Assembly: GCA_027328825.1 (NCBI GenBank)
Contig: DAHWTK010000077.1
Location: 1-8,174 of the forward strand
Origin: Nitrospirota bacterium
GTDB taxonomy: Bacteria > Nitrospirota > JACRHJ01
DNA length: 8,174 bases
Direction of reading: 5' to 3'
Below are positions 1 to 5,654 of the stretch, piece by piece. Below the pieces are notes generated by a model. It made no database searches. It was not told where the DNA came from and saw nothing but the letters and a program-made list of their open reading frames with translations. Position 1 is the first letter of the stretch; each line of letters begins with the position of its first letter. Made by a program: the position numbers and the translations under genes.

Positions 1-3000
1 ATAAGTTCGGGAATTTTTCTCGATACGACGCCGCCGGAATCCCACATAAACTCTCCGGGTTCAGGCTCTTTCGTCGCCCCGAAACCCCTGGTAGTCTCCG
101 GCACGGCCAGCGACGGCGGCGGCTCCGGAGTGCGGAAGATAGATATCTCGTACGACGGCGGCAAAACCTGGGCGGAACCGGCAAACATAATGCAAAGCGG
201 CGGATGGGCCGCATGGTGGTATGTATTCTCCCCGACGGCCCCGGGAAACTGGTCTATCTGTTCACGTGCAACAGACTCGGCGGGGAACGTGGAATCGCCG
301 GGCCCCGGTATCAATTTTACAGTGGACGGCACCGAGCCTGTATCCTCAATAAATGCCTTCTCCTGGGAAAGGATAAACCGGACATCCACCGGATGCATAG
401 CCTTTTCGCCTGATTACGGAAACGACCGTACCGCCTTTGCCGGGACATCGGGCGGCGGTGTCCTGAAAACGCAGGACGGCGGCTCTACCTGGACGGCGAC
501 AAATTCCGGTCTTGGAGATTTGAACGTTCTTTCCATCGCCGTATCCCCGGCCTTTTCCTCATACAGCGCCGTATTCGCCGGGACGGCAAGCGGCATATTC
601 AAAAGCGCTGACGGCGGCAGGACATGGTCGGATTCAGGTTCCGGTCTGCCGCAGGACAGCATACCCGATATTGCATTCTCGCCGGATTATGCATCAGACG
701 GCACGATATTCGCCATAACGGGAAGCGGCGCAGTTTACAAGACGACAGACGGCGGAACCGGCTGGAACCCTGCCGGGGCGCTTCCCGGGGCCGTCGTCGC
801 TCTTGCAGTGTCGCCCGGTTATGCGGCGGATAATACCGTTTTCGCCGGGACTGCGACAAGTCCGTCGGCGGGCGGAGGGGTCTTCAGGTCAACGGACGGA
901 GGGGCGACGTGGAGCCGGGTAAATCCGCAGATGTGCAGCGTTTCGGCAATCGCAATTTCACCCGGTTTTACATACGACCATACCGTTTTCGCAAGCGGAG
1001 CCGCCCTGGACGGCTCCGGCCCGTGTCTTTATAAATCCACGGACGGCGGTTCCACGTGGAACAGAATAATTAGCGGCTCCGAAGGCATTATAACCGGCAT
1101 CTCCATATCCCCGGATTTCACCTCGGACAATACCCTTTACATTGCCGCGGGCGGCCAGTCCGGCGGCGTTTTGAAATCCATCGACGGCGGCAATACATGG
1201 ACTATATCCGGCCCCGGCCTGCCCGTCGCCGGGGTTTCGTATACCGCTATTTCACCGGCATACGGCCAGGATAATACAATATTTGCGGCTCTGCCGGATG
1301 GCATTTTTAAAAGCCGTGCGAACACAATACTTGCAAACGGAACGGGCTATAAAATCGACGGCACGGCCAGCGACGCGAACGGCTCCGGGGTGCTGAAGGT
1401 GGAAATATCAACCGACGGCGGCAATACCTGGCAACCCGCGACGGACACCTCCGGCGGAGCATGGAAAACCTGGAGCTATTACTGGCCTGTTCCGCAAGAC
1501 GGCGCGTATTCGATAAAATCCCGCGCCACAAGCGACGTCGGCACCGTCGAAATCCCCGACGCCGGGATTACGGCCATCGTGGATAATACGCCTCCGGTAT
1601 CGCAAATATCATCGCCACCGGCTGGCGCGGAAGTCAGCGGAGCGACTATAACCATTACCGGGACTGCTACGGACGGCGCGGGCCTGGGCGTTGATATGAT
1701 ACAGGTCTCAACCGACGGCAATACGTGGACGGACGCAGAAGACACTTCCGCCAACGGGTCATGGTCTACCTGGATCTGCGCCATAGCCGCGCCAGACAAT
1801 GGCGCGCATACCGTGCAATCACGCGGGATAGATTATATTGACAATGTCGAAGTTCCCGGCACCGGAATCGGTATCCAGGTAAGTAATTCCTTGCCCTCAT
1901 CCGGCATAGATTCTCCGGTAAGCGGCTCTTACGTAAGAGGTTCCGAGTTGACCGTAACCGGGACCGCCCTGGACAACTCCGGCCTCGGCATAAGCCAGGT
2001 GCAGGTATTTTCGCCCGCCACCGGCAGTTGGACTCCCGCTACAGATAACTCCTCAGACGGTTCATGGTCAAGCTGGAGCTGTTCCGTTGCCGTGCCGATC
2101 GACGGAAAATATACGCTTCAATCGCGCGCAATCGACAAGTGCGGCAATATCGGAAATCCGGGCGCGGGTATTGCCATAACGGTTGACAACACAAAGCCGG
2201 TCGGGACGATAAACATAGACGGAAACGCATCAGCAACGAACACTGCATCGGTTACGTTGTCGCTTTCCGCAAGCGACAAAAACGGAATAACCGGAATGCA
2301 GATAAGCAACGACAACGGTTTTGCTAATGCGTCATGGGAGGCCTTCAACCAGTCCGAAAACTGGACACTGCCTGCGGGGGACAGCCTGAAGACAATCTAT
2401 GCGAGGTTTATCGATCCGGCAGGGAACATTACCACCTGCTCCGCAAGCATATTCCTGGACACGACAAACCCGACAGTAAGTATAACTGATTTACAGCCGT
2501 CGCAAGTCTTGAGCGGCCAGAGCTTCAATATCACGGGGAGCGCATTCGACGGCGGCTCAGGCGTGAACAGGGTTGAAATAACGTTCGGCAATGGCGTCTG
2601 GACAGAGGTTTCAGGCGCCTCAAATTGGAACTATCTGTGGTCTCTTCCCCCTTCCGGGAATTTCGATATCAGCGTTCGGGCCACGGACAACGCCGGCAAT
2701 GTTTCAACCGATATGCTTCCGGTCAGCATAAATAATATCTCGCCGACAGCAGCCGAGCCTTTGAATAATGCCGTAAGACCAGCCGCATACGTCCTGCCGC
2801 CCGGCTTTACAAACCCACCGATATTTACCTGGATACCCAATGTATGCGAAAATTTCCTCGTCTATTTTTCCAGCACGCCTGACTTTAAAAGAAGTCTCCG
2901 TTTCGCATCTAACAACCGCGGCATAGCGGCTGAGTTCGACCCAACCCCCAGAATCTGGAACAGGATAACAAGGCTTGGCGGAACGATATTCTGGAAGGTA

Positions 3001-3645
3001 TCCGGGCATGACGCGGAGAATGAGATATTTTACAGCGAGACGCGCAAACTCGTCCTCGATGGAAATTTCACGAATGTTTCAGCGGTTCCCTCCACGGACG
3101 TTTCCACTATACCAGTAATAAGCTCCGACCCCGGCGAAAGCTCCCGGGTATCCCTCCAGTTCTCCCCCGATCCTTATTTTATCGCCCATATAAATCTCCG
3201 GGCGCATGAATACGGCTCGATTGCCTCATATACGCCTACTATTTATACCTGGCCAGAAATAACCAGGCTCGGCCCTGCATTTTACTGGCGGTTCTCGGGA
3301 AGGCTCCCTACGGGCGAGACGACTTTCAGCGAGACGAACCTTTCATATGTGACAGGCGGCCCGGAAATAGAAAGCCCGTCTGCGGATTCGCACATCAGCT
3401 CCCCGCCCGACATAACATGGAATCCTACGGGCTTTGCGGCCTGCGCGGTTCAGGCGAGCGCATCGGAAAACTTTGCGGCCAGGACGATTACAATCGGGGT
3501 CTCGAAAAATGGAAATTTTATGCCCGGCGGCATGATGTGGAAGAAAATTATTGGCCTCGGAGCTACGGTATTTTTACGTATCGAAGGAAGGACCGCATTG
3601 AAATATACCGCATACGGCCCGCCGCTCAGATTATTTATTCAATAG
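1..3645 (+). CDS. Large secreted Ig-like / Asp-box beta-propeller protein, 5' end missing
   Basis: The frame is open from base 1, so this is the last 1214 residues of a longer protein; the GTG at 130 is internal, because the 43 codons before it already encode an Ig-like domain (DTTPPESHINSP). Domains in order (partial numbering): Ig-like 1 at about 8-107; Ig-like 2 at 108-527, interrupted by a propeller at 121-439; Ig-like 3-6 starting near 528, 628, 729 and 820; three repeats of another beta-sandwich at 914-1214. Ig units share a D-x-T-x-P-V start, a GTA-x-D core and a S-T-D-G-x-T-W strand. The propeller has six Asp-box motifs (S/T-x-D-G-G-x-x-W). There is no transmembrane segment or sorting motif at the C-terminus. 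Such proteins are typically extracellular, in adhesion, carbohydrate binding or surface structures; no catalytic residues are recognisable. The missing N-terminus presumably carries the signal peptide. Domain type is well supported, function is not. Confidence 0.9.
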   Translation: MSSGIFLDTTPPESHINSPGSGSFVAPKPLVVSGTASDGGGSGVRKIDISYDGGKTWAEPANIMQSGGWAAWWYVFSPTAPGNWSICSRATDSAGNVESPGPGINFTVDGTEPVSSINAFSWERINRTSTGCIAFSPDYGNDRTAFAGTSGGGVLKTQDGGSTWTATNSGLGDLNVLSIAVSPAFSSYSAVFAGTASGIFKSADGGRTWSDSGSGLPQDSIPDIAFSPDYASDGTIFAITGSGAVYKTTDGGTGWNPAGALPGAVVALAVSPGYAADNTVFAGTATSPSAGGGVFRSTDGGATWSRVNPQMCSVSAIAISPGFTYDHTVFASGAALDGSGPCLYKSTDGGSTWNRIISGSEGIITGISISPDFTSDNTLYIAAGGQSGGVLKSIDGGNTWTISGPGLPVAGVSYTAISPAYGQDNTIFAALPDGIFKSRANTILANGTGYKIDGTASDANGSGVLKVEISTDGGNTWQPATDTSGGAWKTWSYYWPVPQDGAYSIKSRATSDVGTVEIPDAGITAIVDNTPPVSQISSPPAGAEVSGATITITGTATDGAGLGVDMIQVSTDGNTWTDAEDTSANGSWSTWICAIAAPDNGAHTVQSRGIDYIDNVEVPGTGIGIQVSNSLPSSGIDSPVSGSYVRGSELTVTGTALDNSGLGISQVQVFSPATGSWTPATDNSSDGSWSSWSCSVAVPIDGKYTLQSRAIDKCGNIGNPGAGIAITVDNTKPVGTINIDGNASATNTASVTLSLSASDKNGITGMQISNDNGFANASWEAFNQSENWTLPAGDSLKTIYARFIDPAGNITTCSASIFLDTTNPTVSITDLQPSQVLSGQSFNITGSAFDGGSGVNRVEITFGNGVWTEVSGASNWNYLWSLPPSGNFDISVRATDNAGNVSTDMLPVSINNISPTAAEPLNNAVRPAAYVLPPGFTNPPIFTWIPNVCENFLVYFSSTPDFKRSLRFASNNRGIAAEFDPTPRIWNRITRLGGTIFWKVSGHDAENEIFYSETRKLVLDGNFTNVSAVPSTDVSTIPVISSDPGESSRVSLQFSPDPYFIAHINLRAHEYGSIASYTPTIYTWPEITRLGPAFYWRFSGRLPTGETTFSETNLSYVTGGPEIESPSADSHISSPPDITWNPTGFAACAVQASASENFAARTITIGVSKNGNFMPGGMMWKKIIGLGATVFLRIEGRTALKYTAYGPPLRLFIQ
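361..1317 (+). repeat. Seven-bladed Asp-box beta-propeller repeats within the large protein
   Basis: Seven copies of a unit of about 45-50 codons. Each starts with a strand like S-P-x-[FY]-x-x-D-x-T-[VI]-F-A-G (near residues 136, 182, 227, 271, 320, 370 and 418 of the partial protein). Six continue into an Asp-box hairpin: KTQDGGSTW, KSADGGRTW, KTTDGGTGW, RSTDGGATW, KSTDGGSTW and KSIDGGNTW. The seventh stops at GIFKSR, and its missing W-x-R-I strand matches SWERIN at the start of the domain, so the last blade is probably closed by the N-terminal strand. Asp-box propellers occur in sialidases, sortilin/VPS10 proteins and YCF48-like proteins. Here the unit is probably a binding scaffold. Confidence 0.85.
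1582..2739 (+). repeat. Tandem bacterial Ig-like domains 3-6 within the large protein
   Basis: Four consecutive units of about 91-101 residues. Units 3 and 4 are close relatives: each has a P-V-S-G turn, a GTA-x-D-x-x-G-L-G loop, a W-T-x-A strand, a G-S-W-S-[TS]-W pair and a Q-S-R-x-I-D strand. Units 5 (DNTKPVGTI) and 6 (DTTNPTVSI) are more diverged but keep the DP-A-G-N or D-N-A-G-N-V turn. The units fit domains that string out as rods on cell-surface proteins. Family membership is from the pattern only. Confidence 0.75.
2740..3642 (+). repeat. Three C-terminal beta-sandwich repeats within the large protein
   Basis: Three units of roughly 95-105 residues share the signature W-x-x-I-x-x-L-G-x-x-[FV]-[FY]-W-[KR]-[VF]-S-G: RIWNRITRLGGTIFWKVSG, then YTWPEITRLGPAFYWRFSG, then MWKKIIGLGATVFLRIEG. 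Units 1 and 2 also have an F-S-x-x-P-x-F strand (FSSTPDF, FSPDPYF) and end with a SET motif. The third is the most diverged: it loses the final Trp and the SET motif and ends at the protein C-terminus. They look fibronectin-III-like, but I do not recognise a named family. Confidence 0.65.
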
Positions 3646-3765
3646 CCTTTTCAAGCGGTTATTTCGTTCCTGCTGTTTTAAGCGTTTTCTCTTTCCCGCA
3701 CATAAACCGGATCCCCGCCTTCAAAAAAAGTTGCATTAATTCGCCTTTCCGGCTATTATTTCCCA
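3646..3765. other. Intergenic region, no clear terminator
   Basis: These 120 bases separate the large protein gene from the membrane protein gene. I found no stable hairpin followed by a T-run after the TAG at 3643-3645. The right half holds a possible promoter (separate entry). An overlapping frame on this strand that starts inside the large gene runs through it, but shows no family signature and has no ribosome binding site. Confidence 0.5.
3731..3759 (+). promoter_or_regulatory. Possible sigma-70-type promoter for the membrane protein gene
   Basis: TTGCAT (3731-3736), a 17-base spacer and TATTAT (3754-3759; five of six match the -10 consensus). The expected transcript start, about seven bases after the -10, falls on the A of the ATG at 3766. 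There is no Shine-Dalgarno sequence before that ATG, so the two observations agree with a leaderless mRNA. The -35 match is only moderate. Confidence 0.4.
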
Positions 3766-4509
3766 ATGCAACGGCACCGCTGGCAGATAAAATTCGGTAT
3801 AACTCTTCTGCTTATCTCTTCGGCTTTATACTTCCTGCACTATCTCATGTTTCACGACCTCCACGATCTTTTCGCTCATTTACTCGGTGAAATCGCATTC
3901 CTGCCGGTGGAAGTGCTGATCGTCACATTAATAATCCATAAATTACTGGACAGGAAAGAGCGCGAACTGCGGCTCGACAAGATGAACATGGTAATCGGCG
4001 TATTCTTCAGCGAAATCGGCAGGGACATGCTGAAGGAATTTCAGGAGTTCGACCAGAACAGGGAGGAGCTTTCGAGGATTTACAATCCGTCTTCCGACTG
4101 GAATCCGGACGATTTCAAAGCACTTTCCGGGAAGATCTCCGCCCACGCCCTCGATATAAATTATAACCAGGGAGACCTCGAAAAACTGAAGGTCATGCTT
4201 TTACAGAAAAGGGTGTTTCTCCTTGGCCTGCTGGAAAACCCGAATCTCCTTGAGCACGAGACCTTTACCGACCTGCTCTGGGCGGTTTTCCATTTGATGG
4301 AAGAACTTGCGAGAAGAGAAAATCTCTACGATATTCCGATAATCGACGGCGAGCATCTGGCAGGAGATATTACAAGGGCGTACAGGCTCCTGCTCGTCGA
4401 ATGGATTTCATATATAAAACACCTTAAAGAGCAGTATCCCTACCTCTTCTCGCTTGAGTTCAGGACAAATCCCTTCGACGAAAACTCAAGGGCTACGGTA
4501 AGTGCATAG
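3766..4509 (+). CDS. Two-helix inner-membrane protein of unknown function
   Basis: 247 residues. Two hydrophobic segments are visible, about 9-28 and 41-60, joined by a short loop with histidines (H25, H30, H33, H38). They are followed by a basic stretch (HKLLDRKERELRLDK), which by the positive-inside rule puts both ends in the cytoplasm. The remaining ~180 residues are soluble, mostly helical and charged, with motifs such as MVIGVFFSEIGRDML (75-89) and a late YPYLFSLEFRTNPFD (224-238). I believe similar hypothetical proteins occur in other sulfur- and metal-reducing bacteria, but I cannot name a family. The ATG at 3766 has no ribosome binding site; no later start keeps both hydrophobic segments. 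The next gene begins 77 bases on with its own promoter, so this gene is probably transcribed separately. The reading frame is solid, the function unknown. Confidence 0.8.
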   Translation: MQRHRWQIKFGITLLLISSALYFLHYLMFHDLHDLFAHLLGEIAFLPVEVLIVTLIIHKLLDRKERELRLDKMNMVIGVFFSEIGRDMLKEFQEFDQNREELSRIYNPSSDWNPDDFKALSGKISAHALDINYNQGDLEKLKVMLLQKRVFLLGLLENPNLLEHETFTDLLWAVFHLMEELARRENLYDIPIIDGEHLAGDITRAYRLLLVEWISYIKHLKEQYPYLFSLEFRTNPFDENSRATVSA

Positions 4510-4519
4510 TGGGTCGGTT

Positions 4520-4535
4520 TGTAACTTTTGTCACA
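4520..4535 (+). promoter_or_regulatory. CRP-type operator upstream of the regulator gene
   Basis: TGTAACTTTTGTCACA: half sites TGTAA and TCACA around six bases, one mismatch from TGTGA-N6-TCACA. Its centre (4527.5) is about 40 bases before the transcript start predicted from the -10-like TATAAA at 4555-4560, a class II activator position. It is followed directly by GACACC, exactly as at the site at 5298-5313. Most simply it is an autoregulatory site for the adjacent regulator. Confidence 0.6.
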
Positions 4536-4554
4536 GACACCCCGGTGCATCGTA

Positions 4555-4560
4555 TATAAA
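4555..4560 (+). promoter_or_regulatory. -10 element of the regulator promoter
   Basis: TATAAA lies within TATATAAAATG, 26 bases before the regulator ATG. No good -35 is present; that position (around 4532-4537) is covered by the right arm of the operator, as expected for an activator-dependent promoter. TATATA at 4553-4558 is an alternative reading. Confidence 0.5.
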
Positions 4561-4586
4561 ATGCGGTATTTGAACCGGAGGAAATA

Positions 4587-5279
4587 ATGCTTAAGGAAAG
4601 TCCGATAATTTTAGGAAAAAAAGAATTAAAATGCGAATTCCTCGAAAAGTTCCCGGCTTTCAGCAAGATGCCGGATCCGCTTATAGATAAGATACTTGCA
4701 AACTCGCGCAGGCAGGTTATACCGAAAGGTCGATACGTGTGCAGGGAAGGCGAATTCAGTCAGACCTTCGCGTTCATCATGTCGGGCGAAGTCCGGGTTT
4801 TTAAAGACGGAATAGACGGACGGGAGATAACGCTTTACGAGGTAGGCCCCGGCGAGACATGCATTATAAACGCGCTTTGCATACTTGCCAAAATACCTGC
4901 GCCCGCCAATGGCATAGCGCAGACTGCGTGCGACACCATTCTGCTGCCGTCTCAGATGTTTCGCTGCCTCGCGGAAAAACATGGCATAATGAGAGAATAC
5001 GTATTCGGAGTGCTGTCCAAAAAATTCGTAGACATAATCGCGCTGGTCGAGGAAATTGCATTTGAACATATCGATGAACGGCTTATAGAATACCTCGTGG
5101 AAAAGTCGGAAGACGGGGTATTGCACTCCACTCACCGGAAGATAGCAAGCGACCTCGGCACATCGAGAGAGGTTATAAGCAGGCTCCTGAAGGACTTCGA
5201 AAGAAAGGGCAAGCTCGCCTTGTCAAGGAACTTCATCCGCCTCACAGACCCCAGCAATATACCCACTCCCTGTTTGTGA
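4587..5279 (+). CDS. Crp/Fnr family transcriptional regulator
   Basis: 230 residues, normal for the family. A cyclic-nucleotide-binding-like beta-roll sensor domain spans about 20-135 (IPKGRYVCREGEFSQTFAFI, MSGEVRVFKDG). A long dimerisation helix runs about 136-165, and a winged helix-turn-helix spans about 168-221, with recognition helix S193-E205 (SREVISRLLKDFE). R194, E195 and R199 correspond to the CRP residues that read GTGA; S198-R199 also resembles Fnr. The cAMP-binding R-S/T pair of true CRP is not evident: the equivalent stretch is GETCIINALCIL (89-100). Cysteines at 16, 52, 92, 98, 115 and 127 do not form an Fnr-type N-terminal Fe-S cluster motif, but C92 and C98 could form a thiol or persulfide sensor (inference). 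GGAGG at 4577-4581 sets the start. Matching operators lie before this gene and before the downstream sulfur operon, so it probably activates both. Related haem- or NO-sensing types (HcpR, DNR) remain possible. Confidence 0.9.
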   Translation: MLKESPIILGKKELKCEFLEKFPAFSKMPDPLIDKILANSRRQVIPKGRYVCREGEFSQTFAFIMSGEVRVFKDGIDGREITLYEVGPGETCIINALCILAKIPAPANGIAQTACDTILLPSQMFRCLAEKHGIMREYVFGVLSKKFVDIIALVEEIAFEHIDERLIEYLVEKSEDGVLHSTHRKIASDLGTSREVISRLLKDFERKGKLALSRNFIRLTDPSNIPTPCL

Positions 5280-5290
5280 CTTTAATCACA
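5275..5290 (+). promoter_or_regulatory. CRP-type operator 1 upstream of tusA operon
   Basis: TGTGACTTTAATCACA has two perfect half sites, TGTGA and TCACA, spaced by six bases. It overlaps the TGA stop codon of the regulator gene. Its centre (5282.5) lies about 63 bases before the predicted transcript start, close to a class I position, and 23 bases from the centre of operator 2, about two helical turns. Confidence 0.7.
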
Positions 5291-5297
5291 TAAAGTA

Positions 5298-5313
5298 TGT
5301 GACATAGATTACA
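5298..5313 (+). promoter_or_regulatory. CRP-type operator 2 upstream of tusA operon
   Basis: TGTGACATAGATTACA: a perfect left half site and TTACA on the right. Its centre (5305.5) is about 40 bases before the start predicted from the -10 at 5334-5339, the class II activator position. The bases GACACC after it repeat those after the regulator's own operator. Confidence 0.65.
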
Positions 5314-5333
5314 GACACCACCGCGCCAATGTG

Positions 5334-5339
5334 TATACT
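5334..5339 (+). promoter_or_regulatory. -10 element of the tusA operon promoter
   Basis: TATACT matches the -10 consensus at five of six bases, preceded by TG at 5330-5333 (ATGTG), which is near but not exactly an extended -10. No recognisable -35 stands 17 bases upstream; operator 2 ends there. The predicted start is near 5346, giving a leader of about 62 bases. Confidence 0.5.
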
Positions 5340-5355
5340 GGTGACTAAAGTCACA
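5340..5355 (+). promoter_or_regulatory. CRP-type operator 3 over the predicted transcript start
   Basis: GGTGACTAAAGTCACA contains the perfect inverted repeat GTGACT-AA-AGTCAC (5341-5354). It follows the -10 element directly and covers the predicted start near 5346. Binding here would block RNA polymerase, so it may set an upper limit on expression. Its centre is 42 bases, about four helical turns, from operator 2. Confidence 0.6.
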
Positions 5356-5407
5356 GAGCGTGTGGACGCTTGTTTAAATCAACGTCAATGAAATGGAGGT
5401 AAACAAA

Positions 5408-5644
5408 ATGTCTGTAGCTGTCGACAACACGATAGACGCGCGCGGTTCGGCATGTCCTGGCCCTACGATGGAGCTTATAAAGGCCATGAAATCGTCCGCA
5501 GTAGGTACGGTGGTGGAAGTCCTCTCGTCCGACAAGATGACCACCATAGACGGTGCGGCATGGCTGAAGAAGGTGGGGCAGGAGCTGGTGGAAACCAGCG
5601 ACAAGGGAGGCTACTGGAGCATAATCGCAAAAAAAATCAAATAG
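5408..5644 (+). CDS. tusA: TusA-family sulfur carrier protein
   Basis: 78 residues, the usual length for TusA/YeeD/YedF-type sulfur carriers. Near the N-terminus is the family motif D-A-R-G-x-x-C-P-x-P (DARGSACPGP, 9-19 region); C16 is the cysteine that carries sulfane sulfur as a persulfide in known members. The rest fits the small alpha/beta fold: helix MELIKAMKS, strand VVEVLSSDK, helix AAWLKKVGQEL, strand GYWSIIAKKI. An ATG at 5393 is in frame, but the GGAGG at 5395-5399 sits eight bases before 5408, so 5408 is the start. It lies 10 bases before the SQR-like gene, first in the operon, so it probably gives or receives sulfur from that flavoprotein rather than serving tRNA thiolation; other Tus genes are absent here. 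The true E. coli-type TusA role is not implied by the symbol. Confidence 0.9.
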   Translation: MSVAVDNTIDARGSACPGPTMELIKAMKSSAVGTVVEVLSSDKMTTIDGAAWLKKVGQELVETSDKGGYWSIIAKKIK

Positions 5645-5654
5645 GAAAAAATAA

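Noticed and set aside
130..132. GTG as start codon of the large gene
   Set aside because: The frame is open to base 1 and the 43 codons before it encode the start of an Ig-like domain, so it is an internal valine.
3646..3730. Intrinsic terminator after the large gene
   Set aside because: No inverted repeat with a following T-run was found; the short complementary bits are weak.
3417..3890. 157-codon frame on the + strand bridging the large gene and the membrane protein gene
   Set aside because: It overlaps both real genes in another frame, has no ribosome binding site and no recognisable motif or composition.
4626..5135. 169-codon frame on the - strand opposite the regulator
   Set aside because: It lies wholly opposite a clear Crp/Fnr gene and shows no family motif. 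Other long reverse frames at 5715-6128, 6354-6737, 7067-7528 and 7485-7901 are rejected for the same reason.
5243..5253. TCACAGACCCC near the end of the regulator gene, resembling the operator flank
   Set aside because: No TGTGA-like left half lies 11 bases upstream; it is explained by the coding sequence.
5370..5382. Fnr-like box TTGTTTAAATCAA in the tusA leader
   Set aside because: The half sites are one base too close for TTGAT-N4-ATCAA, one half is imperfect, and it lies downstream of the predicted transcript start.
5393..5395. In-frame ATG as the tusA start
   Set aside because: It overlaps the GGAGG ribosome binding site that is correctly spaced for the ATG at 5408, and has no good site of its own.
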